Positions 13,901 through 25,800 of a stretch of DNA of 64,000 bases are shown piece after piece (position 1 is the first letter of the stretch; each line of letters begins with the position of its first letter). The notes below the pieces were generated by a model. The model saw only the letters and a program-made list of their open reading frames with translations, searched no databases and was not told the origin of the DNA. Source of the stretch: Dama dama (lineage: Eukaryota; Chordata; Mammalia; Artiodactyla; Cervidae). Position numbers and translations under genes: made by a program. Location: positions 620,001 through 684,000 of the forward strand of contig NW_026870906.1 in the NCBI RefSeq assembly GCF_033118175.1, in the 5' to 3' direction.

Positions 13901-16900
13901 ATGAGACTTCCCCCTCGCCGCGAGATGAGGTCCGATTCCCCTGCGCTGCGTGCACGGCAATTCCGTGATCAACATCAAACTTGAAAGGAGCCTTGATTTC
14001 CTTGATGGCACGCCAGAGAACACCCAAGATCACTGTCTCAAGTCTGGAGGGATCCTGAGGTAACTGTAGCAACAGGAAAGGGCTCTGTGGACCCCAAATC
14101 AACTAGAGATGAGAGGTTCGTCCCTGGCTTCGAATCAAGAGGAATACCCACTTTCCACAAGCACCTCAAGAGGAGGCTTCTCTCAGCTACATGTATGTGA
14201 GAGGGACCCTGAGTTTGTGGCCTCAAATGGAATGGACACCGAGATGCTCTGACTCGAAGGAAGGCCGAATATCCCTGCAGTGAATTGAATGCAGGCTCGT
14301 CTTGCCTCTCCCAGGACGAAGGTATGTCTGAATCCCCTGTTGAGACCAGAGAGAAAGACCTAGTTCTCCGCCTCATCGTGACCGGAGGCCTCACGTCCTT
14401 TGAAACTTCGAGAGGTCCGCGGAGATCAATGCTTCCAAAGGAGACGATGCCTGACTCCTCTTGAAACTGGATAGGAGTCCCAGGATCCCTGTGGCACGTG
14501 GAAAGGGACCCTGGGTCTCCCGCCTCACGGGGAGACGCGTCCCAATGGCCATGCCAAGACTCGAGGAGAATCCCGAGGTGTCCCTCGCACCTAGGCAGGA
14601 GTCCTGACGTCGCTGAACAAACACGTGTCTGGAAGGGCCCTCCCCGTCGTAACTCGAGAATATACCCCAGGTTCTGGCCGCAACTCGAGAAAAACCATGA
14701 GACTTCCCCCTCGCCGCGAGACGAGGCCCGATTCCCCTGCACTGGGCACAGACTAATGCCATGTTCCACATCAAACATGAAAGGAGCCTTGATTTCCTTG
14801 ATGGCACTCCAGAGAACACCCAAGATCACTGTCTCAAGTCCAGAGGGATACTGAGGTCACTGTAGCAACACGAAAGGGCTCCGTGGACCCCAAATCAACT
14901 CGAGATGAGAGCTTCGTCCCTGGCTTCGACTCAAGAGGAATACCCACTTTCCACAAGCACCTCAAGAGGAGGCTTCTCTCAGCTACAGGTATGTGAGAGG
15001 GACCCTGAGTTTGTGGCCTCAAGTGGAATGGACACCGAGATGCTCTGACTCGAAGGGAGGCCGGATATCCCTGCAGTGAATAGAATGCAGGATCGTCTTG
15101 CCTCTCCCACGACGAAGGGATGTCTGAATCCCCTGTGGAGACCACAGAGAAAGACCTAGTTCTCCGCCTCATCGTGACCGGAGGCCTCACGTCCTTTGAA
15201 AACTCGAGAGGTGCGCGGAGATCAATGCTTCCAAAGGAGACGATGCCTGACTCCTCTTGAAAATGGATAGGAGTCCCAGGATCCCTGTGGCACGTGGAAA
15301 GGGACCCTGGGTCACCCGCCTCACGTGGAGACGCGTCCCAATGGCCATGCCAAGACTCGAGGAGAATCCCGAGGTGTCCCTCGCACCTAGGCAGGAGTCC
15401 TAACTTCGCTGAACAAACACGTGTCTGGAAGGGCCCTCCCCATCGTAACTCGTGAATATACCCCAGGTTCCGGCCACACTCGAGAAAAACCATGAGACTT
15501 CCCCCTCGCCGCGAGATGAGGTCCGATTCCCCTGCGCTGCGTGCAGGGCAATTCCGTGATCCACATCAAACTTGAAAGGAGCCTTGATTTCCTTGATGGC
15601 ACTCCAGAGAACACCCAAGATCACTGTCTCAAGTCTGGAGGGATCCTGAGGTAACTGTAGCAACAGGAAAGGGCTCTGTGGACCCGAAATCAACTAGAGA
15701 TGAGAGCTTCGTCCCTGGCTTCGAATCAAGAGGAATACCCACTTTCCACAAGCACCTCAAGAGGAGACTTCTCTCAGCTACATGTACGTGAGAGGGACCC
15801 TGAGTTTGTGGCCTCAAATGGAATGGACACCGAGATGCTCTGACTCGAAGGAAGGCCGAATATCCCTGCAGTGAATTGAATGCAGGCTCGTCTTGCCTCT
15901 CCCACGACGAAGGGATGTCTGAATCCCCTGTGGAGACCACAAGAAAGACCTAGTTCCCCGCCTCATCGTGACCGGAGGACTCACGTTCTTTGAAAACTCG
16001 AGAGGTCCGTGGAGATCAATGCTTCCAAAGGAGACGATGCCTGACTCCTCTTGAAAATGGATAGGAGTCCCAGGATCCCTGTGGCACGTGGAAATGAACC
16101 CTTCGTCTCCTGCCTCACGTGGAAAGGCGTCCCAATTGCCATGCCAAGACTCGAGGAGAATCCCGAGGTGTCCCTCGCACCTAGGCAGGAGTCCTGACGT
16201 CGCTGAACAAACACGTGTCTGGGAGGGCCCTCCCCATCGTAACTCGAGAATATACCCCAGGTTCCGGCCGCAACTCGAGAAAAACCATGAGACTTCCCCC
16301 TCGCCGCGAGTTGAGGTCCGATTCCCCTGCGCTGCGTGCAGGGCAATTCCGTGATCCAATCAAACTTGAAAGGAGCCTTGATTTCCTTCATGGCACTCCA
16401 GAGAACACCCAAGATCACTGTCTCAAGTCTGGAGGCATCGTGAGGTAACTGTAGCAACACGAAAGAGCTCTGTGGACCCCAAATCAACTCGATATGAGAG
16501 CTTCGTCCGTGGCTTCGAGTCAAGATTAATACCCACTTTCCACAAGCACCTCAAGAGGAGTCTTCTCTCAGCTACAGGTATGTGAGAGGGACCCTGAGTT
16601 TGTGGCCTCAAGAGGAATGGACACCGAGATGCTCTGACTTGAAGGAAGGCCGGATATCCCTGCGGTGAATTGAATGCAGTCTCGTCTTGCCTCTCCCAGG
16701 ACGAAGGTATGTCTGAATCCCCTGTGGAGACCAGAGAGAAAGACCTAGTTCTGGGCCTCACCGTGACCGGAGGCCTCACGTCCTTTGAAACTTCGAGAGG
16801 TCCGCGGAGATCAATGCTTCCAAAGGAGACGATGCCTGACTCCTCTTGAAACTGGATAGGAGTCCCAGGATCCCTGTGGCACGTGGAAAGGGACCCTGGG

Positions 16901-17200
16901 TCTCCCGCCTCACGTGGAGACGCGTCCCAATGGCCATGCCAAGACTCGAGGAGAATCCCGAGGTGTCCCTCGCACCTAGGCAGGAGTCCTGACTTCGCTG
17001 AACAAACACGTGTGTGGAAGGTCCCTCCTCGTCGTAACTCGAGAATATACCCCAGGTTCTGGCCGCAACTCGAGAAAAACCATGAGACTTCCCCCTCGCC
17101 GCGAGATGAGGCCCGATTCCCCTGCACTGCGTGCATAGCAATTCCGTGTTCCACATCAAACTTGAAAGGAGCCTTGATTTCCTTGATGGCACTCCAGCGA
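4950..17200. repeat. Four-monomer higher-order repeat region (~3,182 bp), partly scrambled
   Basis: Variant monomers recur every fourth position. The class with the one-base-shortened 'gatccaatcaaac' and upstream 'ccacaagaaag' is centred near 6,014, 9,196, 12,377 and 16,354 (steps 3,182, 3,181 and 3,977). 'gtgaatagaatg' occurs at 7,121, 10,303 and 13,484 (steps 3,182 and 3,181), then at 15,076. 'ctctcccaggacgaaggta' occurs at 6,351 and 9,533 (step 3,182), then at 14,306 and 16,691. The order is regular for about two and a half cycles (about 5-13 kb). It is then broken by inserted or replaced monomers between 12.5 and 16 kb, giving one five-monomer step. Copies of the first class at 5,774-6,019 and 8,956-9,201 translate identically on the minus strand, so homogenisation between units is recent. 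Confidence 0.78.
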
Positions 17201-20200
17201 ACACCCAAGATCACTGACTCAAGTCTAGAGGGATCCTGAGATCACTGTAGCAACACGAAAGTGTTCCGTGGACCCCAAATCAACTCGAGATGAGAGCTTC
17301 GTCCCTGGCTTTGACTCAAGAGGAATACCCACTTTCCACAAGCACCTCAAGAGGAGGCTTCTCTCAGCTACAGGTATGTGAGAGGGACCCTGAGCTTTTG
17401 GCCACAAGTGGAATGGACACCGAGAGGCTCTGACTCGAAGGAAGGCCGGATATCCCTGCAGTGAATTGAATGCAGGCTCGTCTTGCATCTCCCACGACGA
17501 AGGGATGTCTGAATCCCCTGTGGAGACCACAGAGAAAGACCTAGTTCTCCGCCTCATCGCGACCGGAGGCCTCACGTCCTTTGAAAACTCGAGAGGTCCG
17601 CAGGAGATCAATGCTTCCAAAGGAGACGATGCCTGACTCCTCTTGAAAATGGATAGGAGTCCCAGGATCCCTGTGGCACGTGGAAACGGACCCTGGGTCT
17701 CCCGCCTCACGTGGAGACGCGTCCCAATGGCGATGCCAAGACTCGAGGAGAATCCCGACGTGTCCCTCGCACCTAGGCAGGAGTCCTGACGTCGCTGAAC
17801 AAACACGTGTCTGGAAGGGCCCTCCCCGTCGTAACTCGAGAATATACCCCAGGTTCCGGCCGCAACTCGAGAAAAACCATGAGACTTCCCCCTCGCCGCG
17901 AGATGAGGCCCGATTCCCCTGCACTGCGTGCAGAGCAATTCCGTGTTCCACATCAAACATGAAAGGAGCCTTGATTTCCTTGATGGCACTCCAGAAAACA
18001 CCCAAGATCACTGGCTCAAGTCTAGAGGGATCCTGAGGTCACTGTAGCAACACGAAACGGCTCCGTGGACCACAAATCAACTCGAGATGAGAGTTTCGTC
18101 CCTGGCTTCGACTCAAGAGGAATCCCCACTTTCCACAAGCACCTCAAGAGGAGGCTTCTCTCAGCTACAGGTATGTGAGAGCGACCCTGAGTTTGTGGCC
18201 TCAAGTGGAATGGACACCGAGATGCTCTGACTCGAAGGAAGGCCGGATATCCCTGCAGTGAATTGAATGCAGGCTCGTCTTGCATCTCCCACAACGAAGG
18301 GATGTCTGAATCCCCTGTGGAGACCACAGAGAGAGACCGAGTGCTCCGCCTCATTGTGACCGGAGTCCTCACGTCCTTTGAAAACTCGTGAGGTCCGTGG
18401 AGATCAATGCTTCCAAAGGAGACGATGCCTGACTCCTCTTGAAAATGGATAGGAGTCCCAGGATCCGTGAGGCACGTGGAAAGGGACCCTTGGTCTCCCG
18501 CCTCACGTGGAGACGCGTCCCAATGGAAATGCCAAGACTCGAGGAGAATCCCGAGGTGTCCCTGGGACTTAGGCAGGAGGCCTGACGTCGCTGAACAAAC
18601 ACGTGTCTGGAAGGACCCTCCCCGTCGTAACTCGAAAATATACCCCAGGTTCCGGCCGCAACTCGAGAAAAACCATGAGACTTCCCCCTCGCCGCGAGAT
18701 GAGGTCCGAATCCCCTGCACTGCGTGCAGAGCAATTCCGTGTTCCACATCATACACGAAAGGAGCCTTGATTTCCTTGATGGCACTCCAGAGAACACCCA
18801 AGATCACTGTCTGAAGTCTAAGGGGAGACTGAGGTCACCGTAGCAACACGAAAGGGCTCCGTGGACCCCAAATCAACTCGAGATTAGAGCTTCATCCCTG
18901 GGTTCGACTCAAGAGGAATCCCCACTTTCCACAAGCACCTCAAGAGGAGGCTTCTTTCATCTACAGGTATGTGAGAGGGACCCTGAGTTTGTGGCCTCAA
19001 GTGTAATGGACACCGAGATGCTCTGACTCGAAGGAAGGCCGGATATCCGTGCAGTGAACTGAATGCAGGCTCGTCTTGCATCTCCGAAGACGAAGGGATG
19101 TCTGAATCCCCTGTGGAGACCACAGAGAAAGACCTAGTTCTCCGCCTCATCGCGATCGGAGGCCTCACGTCCTTTGAAAACTCGAGAGGTCCGCGGAGAT
19201 CAATGCTTCCAAAGGAGACGATGCCTGACTCCTCTTGAAAATGGATAGGAGTCCCAGGATCCCTGTGGCACGTGGAAAGGGACCCTGGGTCTCCCGCCTC
19301 ACGTGGAGACTGGTCCCAATTGCCATGCCACGACTCGAGGAGAATCCCGAGGTGTCCCTCGCACCTAGGCAGGAGTCCTGACGTCGCTGAACAAACACGT
19401 GTCTGGAAGGGCCCTCCCCGTCGTAACTCGAGAATATACCCCAGGTTCCTGCCGCAACTCGAGAAAAACCATGAGACTTCCCCCTCGCCGCGAGATGAGG
19501 CCCGATTCCCCTTCACTGCATGCAGTGCAATTCCGTGTTCCACATCAAACATGAAAGGAGCCTTGATTTCCTTGATGGCACTCCAGAGAACACCCAAGAT
19601 CACTGTCTCAAGTCTAGAGGGATCCTGAGGTCACTGTAGCAACACGAAAGGACTCCGTGGATCCCAAATCAACTCCAGATGAAAGCTTCGTCCTTGGCTT
19701 CGACTCAAGAGGAATCCCCAGTTTCCACAAGTACCTCAAGAGGAGACTTCTCTCAGCTACAGGTATGTGAGAGGGACCCTGAGTTTGTGGCCTCAAGTGG
19801 AATGGACACCGAGATGCTCTGACTCGAAGCAAGGCCGGATATCCCTGCAGTGAATTGAATGCAGGCTCGTCTTGCATCTCCGAAGACGAAGGGATGTCTG
19901 AATCCCCTGTGGAGACCACAGAGAAAGACCTAGTTCTCCGCCTAATCGCGACCGGAGGCCTCACGTCCTTTGAAAACTCGAGAGGTCCGCGGAGATCTAT
20001 GCTTCCAAAGGAGACGATGCCTGACTCCTCTTGAAAATGGACAGGAGTCCCAGGATCCCTGTGGCACGTGGAAAGGGACCCTGGGTCTCCCGCCTCACGA
20101 GGAGACGCGTCCCAATGGCCATGCCAAGACTCGAGGAGAATTCCAAGGTGTCCCTCGCACCTAGGCAGGAGTCCTGACTGCGCTGAATAAACACGTGTCT

Positions 20201-20863
20201 GGAAGGGCCCTCGCCGTCGTAACTCGAGAATATACCCCAATTTCCGGCCGCAACTCGAGAAAAACCATGAGACTTCCCCGGCGCCGCGAGATGAGGCCCG
20301 ATTCCCCTGCACTGCGTGCAGAGCAATTCCGTGTTCCACATCAAACATGAAAGGAGCCTTGATTTCCTTGATGGCACTCCAGAGAACACCCAAGATCACT
20401 GTCTCAAGTCTACAGAGATCCTGAGGTCACTGTAGCAACACGAAAGGGTTCCATAGACCCCAAATCAACTCGAGATGAGAGCTTCGTCCCTGGCTTTGAC
20501 TCAAGAGGAATCCCCACTTTCCACAAGCACCTCAAGAGGAGGCTTCTCTCAGCTACAGCTATGTGAGAGGGACCCTGAGTTTGTGGCCTCAAGTGGAATG
20601 GACACCGAGATGCTCTGACTCGAAGTAAGGCCGGATATCCCTGCAGCGAATTGAATGCAGGCTCGTCTTGCATCTCCCACAATGAAGGGATATCTGAATC
20701 CCCAGTGGAGACCACAGAGAAAGAACTATTTCTCCGCCTCATCGTGACCGGAGGCCTCACATCCTTTGAAAACTCGAGAGGTCCGCGGAGATCAATGCTT
20801 CCAAAGGAGACGATGCCTGACTCCTCTTGAAAATGGATAGGAGTCCCAGGATCCCTGTGGCAC

Positions 20864-21659
20864 GTGGAAAGGGACCCTGGGTCTCCCGCCTCACGTGGAG
20901 ACGCGTCCCAATGGCCATGCCAAGACTCGAGGAGAATCCCGAGGTGTCCCTCGCACCTAGGCAGGAGTCCTGACGTCGCTGAACAAACACGTGTCTGGAA
21001 GGGCCCTCCCAGTCGTAACTCGAGAATATACCCCAGGTTCCTGCCGCATCTCGAGAAAAACCATGAGACTTCCCCCTCGCCGCGAGATGAGGCCCGATTC
21101 CCCTGCACTGCGTGCAGAGAAATTCCGTGTTCCACATCAAACATGAAAGGAGCCTTGATTTCCTTGATGGCCCTCCAGAGAACACCCAAGATCACTGTCT
21201 CAAGTCTAGAGGGATCCTGAGGTCACTATAGCATCACGAAAGGGCGCCGAGGACCCCAAATCAACTCGAGATGAGAGCTTCGTCCCTGGCTTCGACTCAA
21301 GAGGAATCCCCACTTTCAACAAGCACCTCAAGAGGAGGCTTCTCTCAGCTACAGGTATGTGAGATGGACCCTGAATTTGTGGTCTCAAGTGGAATGGACA
21401 CCGAGATGCTCTGACTCGAAGGAAGACCGGATATCCCTGCAGTGAATTGAATGCAGGCTCGTCTTGCATCTCCCACGATGAAGGGATGTCTGAATCCCCT
21501 GTGGAGACCACAGAGAAAGAACTAGTTCTCCGCCTCATCGCGACCGGAAGCCTCACGTCCTTTGAAAACTCGAGAGGTCCGTGGAGATCAATGCTTCCAA
21601 AGGAGACGATGCCTGACTCCTCTTGAAAATGGATAGGAGACCCAGGATGCCTGTGGCAC
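20864..21659. repeat. Representative type I monomer with ~31-bp subunits
   Basis: This 796-bp monomer shows the internal architecture. From 20864 it divides into one 31-bp unit, a shortened 26-bp unit (20895-20920), then units beginning at 20921 ('caagactcgaggag') and 20952 ('cgcacctaggcaggag'), one of 33 bp, and then a long run of exact 31-bp steps. Near the end one unit is shortened to about 25 bp ('accggaggcctcacgtcc'), and three more 31-bp units follow. The total is about 26 units. A degenerate core close to 'actcgagaggaa' near the start and 'ccctgag' mid-unit recurs, best kept in 'taactcgagaatata', 'caactcgagaaaaa', 'actcaagaggaa' and 'cctcaagaggaggc'. Units within a monomer are strongly diverged, whereas the same unit compared between monomers is nearly identical. 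The 31-bp amplification is therefore older than the 796-bp one. PstI/EcoRV ('gatatccctgcag') and BamHI ('ggatcc') sites occur about once or twice per monomer. Confidence 0.9.
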
Positions 21660-21829
21660 GTGGAAAGGGACCCTGGGTCTCCCGCCTCACGTGGAGATGC
21701 GTCCCAATGGCCATGCCAAGACTCGAGGAGAATCCCGAGGTGTCCCTCGCACCTAGGCAGGAGTCCTGACGTCGCTGAACAAACACGTGTCTGGAAGGGC
21801 CCTCCCCGTCGTAACTCGAGAATATACCC

Positions 21830-22870
21830 CAGGTTCCGGCGCAACACGAGAAAAACCATGAGACTTCCCCCTCGCTGAGAGATGAGGCGCGAACCCCTGC
21901 ACTGTGTGCAGAGCAATTCCGTGTTCCACATCAAACATGAAAGGAGCCTTGATTTCCTTGATGGCACTCCAGAGAACACCCAAGATCACTGTCTCAAGTC
22001 TAGAGGGATCCTGAGGTCACTGTAGCAACACGAATGGGCTCCGTCGACCCCAAATCAACTCGAGATGAGAGCTTCGTCCCTGGCTTCGACTAAAGAGGAA
22101 TCCCCCCTTTCCACAAACACTCAAGAGGAGGCTTCTCTCAGCTACAGGTATGTGAGAGGTACCCTGAGTTTGTGGCCTCAAGTGGAATGGACACCGAGAT
22201 GCTCTGACTCGAAGGAAGGCCGGATATCCCTGCAGTGAATTGAATGCAGGCTCGTCTTGCATCTCCCACGACGAAGGGATGTCTGAATCACCTGTGGAGA
22301 CCACAGAGAAAGACCTAGTTAACCGCCTCATCGCGACCGGAGGCCTCACGTCCTTTGAAAACTCGAGAGGTCCGCGGAGATCAACCCTTCCTAAGGAGAC
22401 GATGCCTGACTCCTCTTGAAAATGGACAGGAGTCCCAGGATCCCTGTGGCACGTGGAAAGGGACCCTGGGTCTCCCGCCTCACGAGGAGACGCATCCCAA
22501 TGGCCATGCCAAGACTCGAGGAGAATTCCAAGGTGTCCCTCGCACCTAGGCAGGAGTCCTGACTGCGCTGAACAAACACGTGTCTGGAAGGGCCCTCCCC
22601 GTCGTAACTCGAGAATATACCCCAGGTTCCGGCGCAACACGAGAAAAACCATGAGACTTCCCCCTCGCTGCTAGATGAGGCGCGAACCCCTGCACTGTGT
22701 GCAGAGCAATTCCGTGTTCCACATCAAACATGAAAGGAGCCTTGATTTCCTTGATGGCACTCCAGAGAACACCCAAGATCACTGTCTCAAGTCTAGAGGG
22801 ATCCTGAGGTCACTGTAGCAACACGAATGGGCTCCGTCGACCCCAAATCAATTCGAGATGAGAGCTTCTT
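21830..22870. repeat. Adjacent near-identical half-monomers
   Basis: The stretch of about 21,830-22,080 is repeated at about 22,620-22,870 (offset 793). Both copies share private changes: 'ccggcgcaacacgag' (one base deleted), 'gaggcgcgaacccctgcac', 'cactgtgtgcagagc' and 'cgaatgggctccgtcgacc'. The part just left of the second copy, about 22,355-22,571, instead resembles 19,970-20,186 (offset 2,385, three monomers), sharing 'ggacaggagtcc', 'cacgaggagacgc', 'gaattccaaggtg' and 'gactgcgctga'. The monomer at 22.4-22.9 kb is therefore a chimera of two sources, with the switch between about 22,572 and 22,633. Confidence 0.8.
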
Positions 22871-25800
22871 CCCTGGCTTCGACTCAAGAGGAATCCCCAC
22901 TTTCCACAAGCACCTCAAGAGGAGGCTTCTCTCAGCTACAGGTATGTGAGAGGGACCCTGAATTTGTGGCCTCAAGTGGAATGGACACCGAGATGCTCTG
23001 ACTCGATGGAAGGCCCGATATCCCTGCAGTGAATTGAATGCAGGCTCGTCTTGCATCTCCCACGACGAAGGGATGTCTGAATCCCCTGTGGAGACCACAG
23101 AGAAAGACCTAGTTCTCCGCCTCATCGCGACCGGATGCCTCACGTCCTTTGAAAACTCGAGAGGTCCATGGAGATCAATGCTTCCAAAGGAGAAGATGCC
23201 TGACTCCTCTTGAAAATGCATAGGAGTCCCAGGATCCCTGTGGCACGTGGAAAGGACACTGGGTCTCCCGCCTCACGTGATGACGCGTCCCAATGGCCAT
23301 GCCAAGACTCGAGGAGAATCCCGAGGTTTCCCTCGCACCTAGGCAGGAGTCCTGACGTCACTGAACAAACACGTGTCTGGAAGGGCCCTCCCCGTCGTAA
23401 CTCGAGAATATACCCCAGGTTCCGGCCGCAACTCGAGAAAAACCATGAGACTTCCCCCTCGCCGCGAGATGAGGCCCGATTCCCCTGCACTGCGTGCAGA
23501 GCAATTCCGTGTTCCACATCAAACATGAAAGGAGCCTTGATTTCCTTGATGGCACTCCAGAGAACACCCAAAATCACTGTCTCAAGTCTAGAGGGATCCT
23601 GAGGTCACTGTAGCAACACGAAAGGGCTCCGTGGACCCCAAATCAACTCGAGATGAGAGCTTCGTCCCTGGCTTCGACTCAAGAGGAATACCCACTTTCC
23701 ACAAGCACCTCAAGAGGAGGCTTCTCTCAGCTACAGGTATGTGAGAGGGACCCTGAGTTTGTGGCCTCAAGTGGAATGGACACCGAGATGCTCTGACTCG
23801 AAGGAAGGCCGGATATCCCTGCAGCGAATTGAATGCAGGCTCGTCTTGCATCTCCCACGACGAAGGGATGTCTGAATCCCTTGTGGAGACCACAGAGAAA
23901 GACCTAGTTCTCCGCCTCATCGCGACCGGAGGCCTCACGTCCTTTGAAAACTCGAGAGGTCCGCGGAGATCAATGCTTCTAAAGGAGACGATGCCTGACT
24001 CCTCTTGAAAATGGATAGGAGTCCCAGGATCCCTGTGGCACGTGGAAAGGGACCCTGGGTCTCCCGCCTCACGTGGAGAGGCGTCCCAATGGCCATGCCA
24101 AGACTCGTGGAGAATCCCGAGTTGTCCCTCGCACCTAGGCAGGAGTCCTGACGTCGCTGAACAAACACGTGTCTGGAAGGGCCCTCCCCGTCGTAACTCG
24201 AGAATATACCCCAGGTTCCGGCCGCCACTCTAGAAAAACCATGAGACATCGCCCTCGTTGCGAGATGAGGCCCGATTCCCCTGCACTGCGTGCAGGGCAA
24301 TTCCGTCTTCCACATCAAACATGAAAGGAGCCTTGATTTCCTTGATGGCACTCCAGAGAACACCCAAGATCACTGTCTCAAGCCTAGAGGGATCCTGAGG
24401 TCACTATAGCAACACGAAAGGGCTCTGTGGACCCCAAATCAACTCGAGATGAGAGCTTCGTCCCTCGCTTCGACTCAAGAGGAATCCCCACTTTCCACAA
24501 GCACCTCAAGAGGAAGCTTCTCTCAGCTACAGGTATGTGAGAGGGACCCTGAGTTTGTGGCCTCAAGTGGAATGGACACCGAGATGCTCTGACTCGAAGG
24601 AAGGCCGGATATCCCTGCAGTGAATTGAATGCATGCTTGTCTTGCATCTCCCACGACGAAGGGATTTCTGAATCCCATGTGGAGACAACAGAGAGAGACC
24701 TAGTTCTCCGCCTCATCGCGACCGGAGGCCTCACATCCTTTGAAAACTCGAGATTTCTGCGGAGATCAATGCTTCCAAAGGAGACGATGCCTGACTCCTC
24801 TTGAAAATGGATAGGAGTCCCAGGATCCCTGTGGCACGTGGAAAGGGAACCTGGGTCTCCCGCCTCACGTGGAGACGCGTCCCAATGCCATGCCAAGACT
24901 CTAGGAGAATCCCGAGGTGTCCCTGGCACCTAGGCAGGAGTCCTGACGTCGCTGAACAAACACGAGTCTGGAAGGGCCCTCCCCGTCTTAACTCGAGAAT
25001 ATACCCCAGGTTCCGGCCGCCACTCGAGAGAAACCATGAGACTTCACCCTCGCCGCGAGATGAGGCCCGATTCCCCTGCACTGCGTGCAGAGCAATTCCG
25101 TGTTCCACATCAAACATGAAAGGAGCCTTTATTTCCTTGATGGCACTCCAGAGAACACCCAAGATCACTGTCTCAAGTCTAGGGGGAGCCTGAGGTCACT
25201 GTAGCAACACGAAAGTTCTCCGTGGACCCCAAATCAACTCGAGATGAGAGCTTCGTCCCTGGCTTCGACTCAAGAGGAATCCCCACTTTCCACAAGCACC
25301 TCAAGAGGAGGCTGCTCTCAGCTACAGGTATGTGAGAGGGACCCTGAGTTTGTGGCCTCAAGTGGAATGGACACCGAGATGCTCTGACTCGAAGGAAGGC
25401 CGGATATCCCTGCAGCGAATTGAATGCAGGCTCGTCTTTCCTCTCCCACGATGAAGGGATGTCTGAATCCCCTGTGGAGACCACAGAGAAAGACCTAGTT
25501 CTCCGCCTCATCGCGACCGGAGGCCTCACGTCCTTTGAAAACTCGAGAGGTCCATGGAGATCAATGCTTCCAAAGGAGAAGATGCCTGACTCCTCTTGAA
25601 AATGGATAGGAGTCCCAGGATCCCTGTGGCACGTGGAAAGGGACCCTGGGTCTCCCGCCTCACGTGGAGACGCGTCCCAATGGCCATGCCAAGACTCGAG
25701 GAGAATCCCGAGGTGTCCCTCGCACCTAAACAGGAGTCCTGACGTCGCTGAACAAACACGTGTCTGGAAGGGCCCTCCCCGTCCTAACTCGAGAATATAC

